A stretch of 64,000 nt of DNA, from the NCBI RefSeq assembly GCF_016086655.4, contig NC_052140.2:18724001-18788000 (forward strand), in the 5' to 3' direction. The stretch is from Lepeophtheirus salmonis. Taxonomy: Eukaryota; Arthropoda; Copepoda; Siphonostomatoida; Caligidae. This document shows, in pieces, positions 24,673 through 36,016 of this stretch (its first letter is position 1; each line of letters starts with the position of its first letter). The position numbers and the translations under genes are program-made. Under the pieces are notes generated by a model, which saw only the letters and a list, made by a program, of their open reading frames with translations, had not been told where the DNA came from and did no database searches.

Positions 24673-25123
24673 AGGCGGATCTTATCTAATGGTACACTTT
24701 TTTTATTTTCAATTTTTTTAGGGGTGAAATTTAAAGGAGTGATTTGTGAGGAAAACTATTTAACGAAATCATTTCAAAATAGTGCTTGGCACAACTTTAA
24801 CACAATATATGAGCCCTCAGCTCTAGTAATTGCCTCAATATGAGGCTAAATCCCCTTAGAGGCCTTGACTATATAGTAATACTCACGTTGGGTAAACTCT
24901 TTCTTGATTTAAGCATGTAGAGACTGGCCACTCCTGTGAAGAGTAGCAAACCCTCAATTAGATAGATTAGTCCAAGGGGTTCGCGTCTGGAGAGGAGGGC
25001 CCCACATTATGAGTTGCAGAAGTCCGGGATGTGATGTCTTGGGGTGGCTCCGCCTTGAGTTTAGAAAAAGTTGTCTCCAAATTATTAAAATTTAAATTAA
25101 ATGTTCCACCATAAGATCAACAC
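24673..25123 (-). mobile_element. Short deletion derivative of a mariner (family B) with both ends
   Basis: Left end GGATCTTATCTAATGGTACA; the reverse complement of the right end reads TGATCTTATGGTGGAACA, so terminal inverted repeats are recognisable. Only the C-terminal third of the transposase is left (minus strand): DFC... near 25010, then the S-P-D-x-N-P-x-D region and an ending near 24790. It matches the copies at 32094-32860 and 57036-57660 word by word (for example gaggcctaaatcccttagag-like and cactcctgtgaagagtag). Length about 450 bp and non-coding in practice. Confidence 0.65.
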
Positions 25124-25546
25124 GTTATCAATCCTTCCCTCTGTTTCTTTCCTTTTCTCTTCACTCTCTGAAACACGTTTTCTTATTTAAAGATTTGGAG
25201 AAGACATTGGGATTGAGTAGTGTCGATCAGAAGCAAATGCAAAGGAGCATCAGCAAATTTGATTCTCAATTTAACATTAAATATGGATTGATTGACTCTT
25301 TCTCTTATTTAAAAAAAATCTTTTTTGTATATAGTGTTCTTGGACAATTCTAAACACTTTTTTGAGAATGGCTCTATAAGAAGTTTGAACCAACTGTGAG
25401 AGCGTTATCATAAAATAATTAGTCATCACTTAATCAAAGCAACTTATGGTAAATAATTGAACATTTATCTTTACAAAATGGTTTTACACGAATGGTAATC
25501 CTAATTACATAGTATTGCAGCATGAATCATCATAAAATAGTTTTAA
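25124..25546. other. AT-rich stretch, nothing recognised
   Basis: Would be 3' flank of the exon-like segment that follows on the minus strand. No clear AATAAA on that strand was found. Confidence 0.45.
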
Positions 25547-25674
25547 TTATTGTCTTCTGAAAAGTTTTCCTTTATTAAGATATTCATTCAAAAACGACTG
25601 TCCATTACGTAACGTGGTCATTTGACAATGTCTTAGTTCGGCAATAATACTTTTTGGCAAAGTCTCTCCACACG
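25547..25674 (-). CDS. Candidate last exon of an unidentified host gene
   Basis: On the minus strand a pyrimidine/T-rich tract ending ttattttattcag-like immediately precedes 25674, a normal splice acceptor. From there one frame is open for 42 codons to a TAA (25549-25547): CGETLPKSIIAELRHCQMTT, then LRNGQSFLNEYLNKGKLFRR and Gln-stop. The amino-acid mix is protein-like rather than the Lys/Asn/Phe/Ile mix of random AT-rich frames, and no transposon motif is present. I do not recognise the protein. No upstream exon was identified, and an open frame this long can occur by chance. Confidence 0.35.
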
Positions 25675-26599
25675 CTGAATAAAAATAATATATTAATAAG
25701 TGAATATGTTATGATCTAGAATCAATATTAAACCAAGTATAAATATAGATAAAAATGAGTTACCACTATTATCAAAAATTACTTATATACTTTATCAAAT
25801 AATAGTATTTATTTTTGAAATATATTTCTACTATCACGTCTTTTGATTGAATTAATCTATTTGATTTTGCTCTATTGTGAGAAAATATTGATTTGTAAAA
25901 AAACAAAGCTTCTTTAAAAATAAAACTATTACGCCTGGTTAAATTAAACGAAGTGTCCCCAAATAATAGATTATTAACTAAATATATATAATTTCATTTC
26001 ATAACAAAAAAGAATATTATTGAAAAAGTTGATACGTGGATATAGAAAATATTAAAAGAATATTATTTAAATATATAAAAAACTTAATGCGGGATTATAT
26101 TTAACTGAGAATAATTTGTATTAAAATTCTACATAATGGTTTCTTATAGTTTAAATATTGAGCTACCTGTTTCTTCCTTAGGGTGTTAGTCTATTGTTTA
26201 GAAAGAAATTTTTCTCTAAATTCCTGTACCCCAAGGTTAATAGAAATACAAGGTTATACCATAACACATATACGACTGATGTTTGACTTCCACCACGCTC
26301 TTAATATTGACGTCATAGTAGATGAGTGGTTGCGTGTTTTGTCAAAATCTGTTTTTCTTTCCCAGCAGTTGGTACAATACATCAAATTGAAAATTCTAGG
26401 AAGCTCAATTACATGATGGTCTAACCTTTTTTTTTTCTATTAAACATTGTTTTTGTTGAGTCCTTGTTATTTTTCTACCCCTAATGATTAGTATGAAATA
26501 GGAAGATCATGGAAAGTGAAAGGGAGACAGATATTTTGAGAAAAAAAAGTGCTCGTATCATAAAAAAAGAAACTGAAAAACGTGATTAAAAAAATTCAT
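25675..26599. other. AT-rich stretch; open frame 26183-26416 without motif
   Basis: The 77-codon frame at 26183-26416 has no recognised domain and no flanking splice logic that I trust. Nothing else seen. Confidence 0.4.
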
Positions 26600-27080
26600 C
26601 AAATTTTATTTAAAAAATAAAATTAAGTGCTCCAAAACAGTTGAATACTTTAATACGGAAAAACTGTTCTGAGTAAAAAAAATATGTACAAGTGGTACAA
26701 ATTCTTCCAAGATGGACGGGATGATGGCAATGAGGAGTCTCTTTCTGGACGACCATGCAAGTAAAAAACGAATGGAAAGGTTGAAACAATGGAGAAATTT
26801 ACAATCAGAAAAGTTGCTGAGAATGTTGATATATCGGTTGGCTTGTGCCATAATTTTTTTGAATGTTTTGGGAGTGAGTCAAGTATCAGCGAAGTTTTTT
26901 CCAAAACTGCTTCATTTTTATCAAAGGAATTGTCGCATGATCATTGCTCATTATCTGTTAATAGACGTCAATTATGATCCTGATTTGCTGAAAAGGGTCA
27001 TAAATGATGAAAAATGGTTATTATATTGAAACTAAAGATCGAGTGTCCCAATAGAAGTTTCCAATTGAAATAGCAATTTA
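26600..27080 (+). pseudogene. Mariner transposase N-terminal half (family D), frameshifted
   Basis: YKFFQDGRDDGNEESLSGRP at about 26693-26750 matches the F-K-x-G-R-E-D-x-x-D-x-x-R-S-G-R-P linker of mauritiana-like mariners. It is followed by KFTIRKVAENVDISVGLCHN (26792-26850). After a +1 frame change, VSQVSAKFFPKLLHFYQRN leads to DPDLLKRVINDEKWLLY (about 26974-27026). The last is the first catalytic motif, D-P-D-L-L-x-x-V-I-T-G-D-E-S-W, with Gly changed to Asn and Ser to Lys. Later parts are absent. The same lineage, with the complementary C-terminal half, is at 61590-62657. Confidence 0.8.
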
Positions 27081-28429
27081 AAAAAAAATGGTTTTAATAT
27101 CTTTTAAAAAAGTTAGTATATAAGTTTTTAATAATCTAAAAGTAAGAATAACAAAAACTAGACACGTTATAAATATAGATTATATACAAAAATATATTTA
27201 TAATATTTTATGACCCATCTAAATGCATTTATTAATTAAACTTGTTTGACAGTTTTTGTTATTCTAGTCCTTAAAGTATTACTTCTTATAATATCATTTT
27301 ATATAGTTATTTTAATTAATCAAATTAATTTATGCTACACATAATAATATTAAGTTTGTATAAATAAACTAATTTTCCTAGATGAAAACTTTTGCATAAC
27401 AAACGTAAAAAATTAGTTTTGCGTCCACTTGATTCCAAACAAATTGAACAGAGTCGATAAGTTTGAAAAAGGTAATAGCAAAGTAATGCACCGTTTAGGA
27501 TTTATTCGTATATTTAGCAATTTTAATCGATGTTAAGTTAATTTAATTAACTTTTTTCATTTTTGATTAAGAGTGTTCCTTTGTTTTTCCTTAGGATTTC
27601 TCTATTTTTTTTTTTCAATGTGACAACTATGGCATCAAATGGTAACTAAAAAAATTGTAATGGAATTTTATTAAAACAATAGGTAATGATTTGATTTCCC
27701 AAATTCGTATAAAGTAATGATTTATTAATATAAATAAAAATTTACTTAAAAATATCCAATTTTATCTTTTTAGAGTCATGTTGTCTAGATTATTAGAAAA
27801 TAAGGATTTATTTTTCATATTTTGTTATATTTATACAAGTTTTGTTTGCATTTTTGTTGATATTTACGTTTAAAAATTAGTGAAATAGTTAAAAAAATGA
27901 TACAAAATTATAATCATTTTGTATTAAAATAGATCAACTGTTTATCATGTAATTATATACGCTTTTTTTATTCACCACATTACCAATCACATTATAAAAA
28001 GGATATTAACTAGCAAAGAGTTAAAAGACCAAGAATTTTTAATATCAAAAGGATTCTACAAATTAATTTATCAATTAAAAATGAGGAAGTTTGTGGATTG
28101 GCTTCTACTAAGAGTGGTTTACTTCGTAAATTGTTTGACGATATCTCATTGATGCTCAAAAAAAAAAATTGCGTCTTCCCCATTATTAATCATAATTTTT
28201 ATAATTTAATTCAACTTAATGCTTCAATTGTGACCACTTAACTTCCTGCAAGATTGACAGATTCATATCTGTGAAAAATGTTTTCCCTATTAATAAGTTA
28301 TACATATACATTTGCATTCTAAAGTGTCTTTTAACAATATGTCAGTTTTAATCAAATTTGCCGTTTTTAAACAGGTATATCACTGAATTTGCTGCATCAC
28401 AGATGAACGTTCGACCTTAAGGTCCCCTA
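27081..28429. other. AT-rich stretch; weak open segment at 28082-28170
   Basis: EEVCGLASTKSGLLRKLFDD on + (28082-28141) reads like protein but has no splice or repeat context. Otherwise nothing recognised. Confidence 0.4.
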
Positions 28430-29270
28430 CTGGTATAACCACTAGAAGTTTATTCATGGCTTTTATTTTCAACTTGAGATTCCCTGTCAATATCTCATTG
28501 AATTTTTTTGAAAATTTTACGTCTTCTTCCCTTTCCAGAGCTACAGTATGTTGTTTTCAAACTGGCCGATGGTTTTAAAATATTCCACCATAATCTCTCT
28601 CAATATTATCAAATTTATCTCCACCCCATTTCTTCCAGTTACTTCCTTTGGCTTTGAGCAACTCTCAAGTATCTAGACCTCCGATTGTGAAGAATACATT
28701 TCCTTCCAGTTCTACACTCCCCTTTACATTTTCAAACTTTGAAATTACATTTACATGGTCTTTAAACGTGAGGAAATAAAAACCTGCTCCGCTTTTGCAA
28801 TCGTTAAATCGAAGAATCTGTTCTCCCGAAAGCCCAAGGACTTCGAAAATATTTCGGTATTCTGACATTTTAGGAATCAATCCCTTCAATCTTTTATTTG
28901 TTTTATCTTTCCAATCCAAAACTATTTTATGCAACAATGGGTTTACATTTATCGGTTTTCTATTAATTCCATAAAATTTTGTCATTTTTGAATATGTCAT
29001 TTTGAATTCCTTGTTAACCTTTTCTTCCTTTTTTGACAGGTCTTCAACTGCAACGTCATTCAAATCCTGTTTATCCTTTTAAAAAGCTTTGTTTACTCTT
29101 CATCTAACACATAGATCCAGTTCCAAAATTTTGCCCTCAATTCCTCCGGAGTAGATTTCCCCTTTCTTTGAGGGATCCAACCTCAGAATCGAAAATTTAT
29201 TCATCCGTTAAGGTTTTTTAAAAGTCACACAGCTTAATATTTTTAACAGAGAGATTAAATTTTTCAAGAT
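28430..29270 (-). pseudogene. Unidentified ORF, LINE ORF1-like
   Basis: On the minus strand the reading starts near 29200 (MNKFSILRLDPSKKGE), crosses a stop at about 29100, and is open from 29063 to 28665. That 132-residue frame is Lys-rich at its start. It ends with a beta-strand-rich region (SGAGFYFLTFKDHVNVISKF and VELEGNVFFTIGGL) that looks like an RRM or ORF1-type nucleic-acid-binding fold. Short continuations in other frames run to about 28430. I do not recognise it by name. Partial duplication at 30729-31300 supports a mobile origin. It could be ORF1 of one of the LINEs in the window, but no link is shown. Confidence 0.5.
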
Positions 29271-29473
29271 GACATAAAAAAAAGAATAACCGTCCACCTG
29301 TAATAACTTACATATTAAATCCTCAGTATTACTCTGCTTTGTATTATGTGTATACTAATACCTAACAACTCAATACTTTGAAATATATCAGGCGTCTACG
29401 TACATATAGCTTTTAACGTGTATAAAGTGGCCACTGTATATAGTCCCCCTATATGTATATCATAAACATATTT
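28869..29473. repeat. Direct duplication, copy 1 of 2
   Basis: From ggaatcaatcccttcaatct to cataaacatattt this segment repeats at 30729-31300 in the same orientation with few differences. It covers the N-terminal half of the ORF1-like frame plus about 250 bp upstream of it. It is longer than copy 2 by about 33 bp. Confidence 0.85.
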
Positions 29474-30339
29474 TGAACTATACATAGCAATAAAGTTATA
29501 TTAATATTTTTGTTAGTGAGTAGTCTACAGACTAAATTACTCATCAGGCATCGCATCTAATTATATATCTATATTTTTAATTTTTCTAACATTTTATTGT
29601 AGAAAATTAATTTATATAGTATAAAATATGTTCATGGTATGCATTATATCAGAGAACCCTCAGACTGCTTTTAATACATAAGAAGATTTTCTTTCTTTTT
29701 AAAAATCTAATTTTACTTTTGACAAAATAAAAAAGTATGTGATTTTAAAAATGATTGAATCCTAAAAGAACAATTCTTTGGAGACAACTGTTTTTATCTT
29801 GAAAACTGCCATATTTGCTTTTATCTTGTTCTCAAGGTAAATTAAGAATCATTTATCAGACAGTTCCATATATGAATATGGAATTATTTTACAAAAACAT
29901 GAAACAAATATTTTTTGTTGTTCCTATTTTGGTTTGCAAAAATCAAGTTCTTTGCCCACACACTTTTAAACTGAATATTTCCGTAGACATAGTTACATAT
30001 TTGGATTAAAAACTGATTTTTCTTTTTCCAATTTTATAAAAAGACCAAATATTCAATATTAATTCAGTTATCATAGAAATTTGGAGTGCTCATAAATAGT
30101 TTTTGTTTTTTTTACATTACTATATTCAGTATTAGATAAAATAATATCCTGGAGTTACACTCTGCTTAATTTTCAATCAACTTGGTTATTTTTATTAATC
30201 ATTTTGTTTTAAAAAGTGATGTTCAATATTTCAAAGCACCCAAAGTTATCCTTTTTTTTAAATCCCTTTAATTGGTCAGATGAAGTTGCACTGATTAAAT
30301 ATAAGTGACCATTATTGTATCATATTAACTCTGACCTAA
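29474..30339. other. AT-rich spacer between the two direct repeat copies
   Basis: No coding-like segment. The open frame 29815-30009 has no motif. Confidence 0.5.
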
Positions 30340-30485
30340 GAATTTGTCTTCGACAGTCCAATAAATAAAGTATATTATTTCCATCTCTAGGAACAACCAA
30401 GGCGCAAAACCTACCTGCATTGAGTTCAAGAGGAAAATGTGTCCCGAGCGCATTGTTAAATGTATGTTTACGAAGACTTCTACAA
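30340..30485. repeat. Short dispersed repeat (copy 1 of 3)
   Basis: Contains aaagtatatt, a gaacaacc/gacca-like word, ttgagttcaagag and tgtcccgagcgcat in the same order as 37575-37715 and 62710-62825. The middle of the consensus is roughly AGTTCAAGAAxATAATTTCT followed by CCCGAGCGC. Not coding. Nature unknown. Confidence 0.45.
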
Positions 30486-30728
30486 TTTTTACATCTCTAA
30501 TACTATCTTTATAGCCATACAAATGTATTTCAACCCTTAATTGTTTTGTTTTGTTTTTTGTCTAAAAAACTGTATATGATGAAAAAAGTTTCAAGGAAGA
30601 TCCACAACAAAAAAATATTGATTTTGAGATTTTTCTTTTTATAGATGTAAAAAAGTTGCAATTTGCCACTATTTATTGAATATTATTTAATTAAATGATT
30701 TTTGTTGCATATGCACAAAAAAAGCAAT

Positions 30729-31300
30729 TTAGGGAATCAATCCCTTCAATCTTTTATTTGTTTTATCTTTCCAATCCAAAACTATTTTATACAACATTGG
30801 GTTTACATTTATCGGTATTGAATATGCCATTTTGAATTCCTTGTTGACCTTTCCTTCCTTTTTTGACAGGTCTTCAACTGCAACATCATTCAAATCCTGT
30901 TTATCCTTTTGAAACGCTTTGTTTACTCTTCATCTAACACATGGATCCATTTCCAAAATTTTGCCCTCAATTCCTCCGGAGTAGATTTCCCCTTTCTGTG
31001 AGGGATCCAACCTCAGAACCGAAAATTTATTCAACCGTTAAAGTTTTTTAAAAGTCACTCAGTCTACTATTTTTAACAGAGAGATTAATTTTTTCAAGAC
31101 GACATAGAAAAAAGAATAACCTTCCACCTGTAATAACTTACATATTAAATCCTCAGTATTACTCTGTTTTGTATGTATATACTAACACCTAACTACTCAA
31201 TACTTTGAAATATATCAGGCGTGTACGTACATATAGATTTTAACGTGTATAAAGTGAGCACTGTATATAATGCCCCTTTATGTATATCATAAACATATTT
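30729..31300. repeat. Direct duplication, copy 2 of 2, with internal deletion
   Basis: Matches 28869-29473. Compared with copy 1 it lacks the piece containing tttctattaattccat next to the word tttatcggt (30810-30816). It also differs by scattered substitutions and a small deletion at about 31170. The reading frame of copy 1 is broken here. Confidence 0.85.
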
Positions 31301-32093
31301 AGAGACAGTTTCTATCTAATTTATGTTAGAAAATGAAATAGAGAAACATTGCATAGAAAGTTATTCGAGCAAGATGAGATATAATTTGGTTTTTGGTCAA
31401 ATGGCTACAAGGTTTTAAACTAGTCTTGCTTGCATTTGGTATGATAAGAAAAAAGTCATTAAAAGCGTGGCACATGTGGTCTTCAATTATATTTAAGTAC
31501 TTATTGTCTAAATCTCCATGTAAAACAAGAAGATAAGCATACGATGGCAACCTTGATATATGTTATATCTGTTGACAGATATGACAATAACAACTAGAAT
31601 GTTTCTTTCTCTCTATTACGTTTAAATTTTCAAATTAAGGACAAGTAATACATTTAGGCTCGAAGATTATCAGTAAAAATGTGTCAAATGTATATTATGT
31701 TGGTTTGTGAAGAAAAAAAACAAGAGGAAATGAACGTGGTCACTCTGATAATTTGAAGAATATTTGGGAGGAAAACTCCTAAACTGACATAATATTTAAT
31801 CAGTTGCAAGAAACGTCTCACGTATTCCAACAGTTTGAGCAATTTATATGTTGTCATTCCCGGAAGAACTTAACATGTTTGGATGTAATATTATTTAGAT
31901 GGTACATAAATATAATTTCGTGTGGCCTCATCTTTCCAAGAATTATTTTTTGTTTCATGACGACAGTGCTAATTTTCGTTATTCAACAAATGACTCAACC
32001 AAAATGTTGCCAACGATATTCTCTGATTGTTTTTTCCTGTGAAAAAACCGTGAAAAAAAGGGATAAAAATTTTGTTTATTCTTTTATATAAAG
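31301..32093. other. Unassigned stretch with an LTR-like scrap at 31715-31780
   Basis: ggaaatgaacgtggtcac, ctgataatttgaagaat and tttgggaggaaaac match the 5' part of the LTR-like repeat at 45596-45650. Open frame 31804-32091 has no motif. Confidence 0.4.
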
Positions 32094-32860
32094 GATTAAT
32101 CTTATCTTGTGGTACACATTTTGTTTTTTTCAAACTTTCAAAAAAATAAAATATACAAGAGACATTTATTCAACAACATTATCTTATGACAGTGCTCAGC
32201 ACAACTTTTATTCAATATGTGAGGTATCCGCTCTAATAATTGCCTCCATATAAGGTCAAAATCCCTTGGAGACCTTGACTATATAGTCAAACTCGAGCTT
32301 GGTGCATACCTTCTTGATGGAAGCATCTAGTGACTAGACACTCCTGTGAGGAGTAGTACAGATCCTCTCCTCCAGACCCTCCAAGATATAGTAGTCTAAT
32401 AGGTTTGCGTCTGGAGAGGAGGCCGGCCACATGTTGAAGTCCCAAAAGTCTGGTCAGTTGTCTTTTAGGAAGGCTTGAGACTTAGCGGTTCGATGAAAGG
32501 AAGCTACGTCTTGAGTGAAAACAATGTTGCCCTGTGCTTTTATGTGGTCCAAGAAAGCACTTTCCTATCCAGAAGTACGATTTAATAATCTGCATTGATC
32601 TGCTCCTTCCTCAGCACAATAAATGGGAGGAGAGACATTGCCCATGCTGACCACGTGATTTTTTGTTCTGAAGACATGGATCACTGAAGCTAACACATTT
32701 TTGGGATGTTGTGTTGTGGATGAGCATCTGTTCTGATTATAAACAGTGGCATCAACAGTGATATTTTTTTCATCAGAAAGGAGCAAAACTTTTTCTAATT
32801 TTTGTTGCCTTTGATAAAATTTAGAATCTTTTTTGCTTTTCCAACCGTCTCACCTTACTC
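32094..32860 (-). pseudogene. Mariner transposase catalytic half (family B)
   Basis: On the minus strand, LLSDEKNITVD (about 32785-32755) carries the first catalytic Asp. GNIVFTQDVASFHRTAKSQA (about 32535-32475) carries the second. MWPASSPDANLLDYYILEGL (about 32435-32375) carries the third. An intact-looking ending (YMEAIIRADTSHIE) lies near 32215-32255. The 3' end sequence aatcttatcttgtggtacac matches the ends at 24675 and 57040. A stop after NRTSG and loss of the N-terminal DNA-binding region upstream of 32860 make it inactive, although all three catalytic aspartates remain. This is the best-preserved catalytic core in the window. Confidence 0.82.
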
Positions 32861-34359
32861 TGTTGAGACATAGGATGTCTTGTTGTCACCCTCTGTGATT
32901 TTGGATCAATGTCATTCCAGATTAAAAATTGAAAAATGTGAAACACTAGAAAAAATCATTTCTTTAATTACAGAACGACTTGCTCCATTTGAATGGCTCT
33001 CATAACAACACAAATCAAAATATTATCACAAAATTTACTCAAATCCAAACATGTAGTATTGCAACATAAAATTTTAGTTGACTTATCAATTCCCTCATAT
33101 CATGTGAATATCTGTGAAATATCATTGATAAAAAATATTTTTTCTTGTTTAAGGCTAAAATATGAAAATATGTACAACATATTTATATAAATGATGTACT
33201 GTTTTAAGTAGTGTTGGCTGATCTTGGCAAGTGATATATGTAATCTATACCATGTGCCAACAAATATTACGACAAGGTCGATGATGTGAAAGATATTTAT
33301 ATATTTATCATTCCTTGATTCATACATGAGCAATGCTCATGCATATAATAATTATTTATTGCAAAAATGAAAAAAAATATGTAATGATTTTTAAAGTTGT
33401 GAAACCCTTTCATTTTGGAATGTAGAAAAAAGAAACCGGAATTATAATTTTGTATTCATAACAATTTAAAGATTTAAAAGAGAGGAAATTAGCTGTCAAC
33501 ACGGTTCAACCCTTGAATAAGGAAAATAAACACTCATCCTATTTTGAATCAAGCATTGTCAAAGGCATAAGTTAATTCACATAGGATCTTCCATTTTTCA
33601 GTAAGCCCATCAAGGATTTAGAGTGGACTATCATAGATACCATGCGTCTATACAGAATTTATCTAATGAAATTTTCATATTAGAATTTGAAACCCTCAAC
33701 GGTTTTTTCTTCCTATTAAAGTAAGGAGGTTCCATGATTATAAAAAAAATCTTTTTTAGAGTTAAAAAATGGCAGAATAGTAATTTTTGCCCATCTAAAA
33801 TTTAATATTTCATAATATTTTTACACCCACAAAAAAAAAGACAAATTCAATAATAGAAACACTTTATTTGGATAAAAAGAGTTGTTTTCTAAATAAATTG
33901 TATGTAAACGCATCATCGTGTACAGCTACATACACACTTGTCAATGTTGCTCTCTGCCAACTTATTCAAGCAATATTTTTATGAAAAATGAAATTCTAAT
34001 CCACGATGAGTCTATCGTAAAAAAAGATCATCCTTTATATTTTTATAAGGATTAATTATTCATTAGGTATTGATGATGATTGAGGATCATGATGTTATAA
34101 AAAGTTGTAGAATTATTTTGAGTTCTTGACGCAGAAAGATGAAAGAAGAACAATATTTAACAGCATACTTTTGAAAAGTTTTTATTTATTTTTGAACGAA
34201 CGATAATACAGTTTTTTTGTAAAAAGAGCACCTGGGATATTTTCTTATTTTTAGTAGAAATGGAATATATTTCATATCTTTCGTTTAAAGTTAAGTTCTT
34301 TACCCAAACGACGTGAAAAAGCGCAAACTCTTTTTAAGCACCCTTTGTCAAATCAGATT
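32861..34359. other. AT-rich stretch, nothing firmly recognised
   Basis: A perfect short palindrome catgagcaatgctcatg lies at about 33326-33342. Around 33600 a tttttcag followed by gtaagc could be read as a splice acceptor or a donor, so no exon is called. Confidence 0.45.
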
Positions 34360-34720
34360 AGACTTCTTTTTTTGATAGCAGAAACCCCTCAAAAATCTTG
34401 AAACAATCAACTTCATGATGGCATCATCAAATATGAACGTTTTCTTTGGGCGCCCTGTTCTCTTTCGGTCCGCATAAATCCCAAATTTAGTAGAAAGCAT
34501 TGATGGCAGAGGGTATAGTTGTCTTACTACAGCTCATCTTTACGGCAATATTCCACTCAGAACAGCTTACTTCGTGTAACGTCACTATTTTAGTTCTTTG
34601 AACATCAGAAAATGAAGATTTTTTGCCCCTTCTTGAAGAATATCAATTACAGCTAATATACAAGTACAAAATTTCCATGCAAGTTTCATTTCGCGACAGC
34701 TTAATAAGCAAAATCATTGG
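34360..34720 (-). pseudogene. Tc1-like transposase DNA-binding region remnant
   Basis: On the minus strand, RRGKKSSFSDVQRTKIVTLH (about 34650-34590) begins the first helix-turn-helix. It continues EVSCSEWNIAVKMSCSKTTI. After a short break, ADRKRTGRPKKTFIFDDAIM (about 34470-34410) supplies the G-R-P-R-K linker typical of Tc1 proteins between the two helix-turn-helix modules. The catalytic domain is absent. This lineage differs from the mariners elsewhere, but resembles the one at 42240-43040 in general type. Confidence 0.65.
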
Positions 34721-35259
34721 ACACATTTGAATATAACACATACCATTATTGTTGAATATGCATTGATAAAAGTCAAATAAATAATTATTATTGAATAAGT
34801 TGAAATATCAGAGGTGCTCTGACACTAGTACAAATGACTTTAAATTCTTACATTATTACAAAATGTTATACTTGAACGACTCCTAGGTAAAATAGTACAA
34901 TTTTAATTATGGAATAAAAACATGTGGAACTTTGATTACAAAAAGTTATTTTATTGTTTGTAAAATAAGTAACTTAAAATTAATCAGACAATAAAAAAAG
35001 ACAAGCAAAGTCTTATTATGCAATCCAGCTTAATATTTTCATCCATTTCTGGCTCAATCATTATGAGGCAGTGGCTCACTGAGATCATCACTCTAAATTT
35101 ATTGAACACTAAACCTTCTGCTGCCTAACGGAGGGGCCACTCTAGGGTAACTATAGAATAGATGGCAAGAGGACTCAATTAGATTTTACAGAAGGTACAA
35201 TATATTTCATTGGGATGGAAGTATTACTATTTTTAACTAAAAAGACTTCATTTAGTTTA
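34721..35259. other. Unassigned stretch
   Basis: A slightly GC-richer part at 35040-35175 gave no coding-like frame and no tRNA-like fold that I could see. Confidence 0.45.
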
Positions 35260-36016
35260 CCTGGTGGTACTTTAAAATCTGAACAACTTTGAATTTTAAA
35301 CTTTAACAAGATATAATTTATTAAATAAAAATAGAATATCAACAAAATAACTATACAAATAGATATTTGTCTAACCTCCCTTAATTATCAATATAGCCGC
35401 AATTAGCGTCAATAATGGCAGACTAGCAGCGGCGGAAGGCCTCAAATCCACTACGGATATAGACCTTTGTCTTGGCGTCCCAGTGATGGCTGACAGTGGC
35501 TTGGTGTTTAGATGAAGGGCACTGTATGCCTTTCCCTTTACATGCACCTAAAAGTTGTAGTTAGGGGGGGGGCATCAGGGTTGTAGGGGGGCAAAAGTGT
35601 AAAAAAGGAACTGAAATGACTCATTACTGTTATCAAAAATGACCTTTCCTCCCTCACAAATCTATTTTCAATCCCTATTTCATGGCTCTCTGGACAGTCT
35701 GTTGTGAAACCCCAAGATATCTTGTATGGACACTCATGGACTTGAGGAAATTGACCTGGAATGTTTTCTTTAACTCCTCCGAGTCCAATTCGGCTTTTTT
35801 GAAAGAACCATTCTTCGTCTCCATCGAATGGAAATTGGTCGATCAGTTCTTAATGTTATTTTCTGGACTTGTACGTAAGCCAGAGAGCTCAGGATTACTT
35901 TGTTTTGTAACTGACTGTTTATACTTTAATATTTCGAAATAGTAACTATTTTCAATCTCTCAACCTTCATTAATTATTTAATTAATAGGTTTTCATATTT
36001 CAATGGACTACCCAGT
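35260..36016 (-). mobile_element. Internally deleted mariner element (family A), minus strand
   Basis: Begins after TA at 35258-35259 with cctggtggtactttaaaatc. The other end is atttcaatggactacccag (to 36016), its inverted counterpart. On the minus strand the N-terminal part reads GSFKKAELDSEELKKTFQVN and KSMSVHTRYLGVSQQTVQRA (about 35830-35685). The C-terminal part gives KGIQCPSSKHQATVSHHWDA near 35525-35465 and SAIIDANCGYIDN near 35410-35375. The catalytic centre is deleted, joined through ttttttacacttttgccccc, the same junction as in 12521-13373. G and C runs at 35563-35571 lie beside it. Confidence 0.8.

Noticed and set aside
32470..32490. GGTTCGA word resembling a tRNA T-loop
   Set aside because: It lies inside the mariner transposase remnant and no cloverleaf can be built around it.
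33600..33685. Possible exon KPIKDLEWTIIDTM after tttttcag
   Set aside because: The same bases form a donor-like cagtaagc, so the signal is ambiguous. The frame is under 30 codons.
34981..35175. GC-richer patch considered as a small RNA gene
   Set aside because: No promoter boxes, cloverleaf or repeat partner seen.
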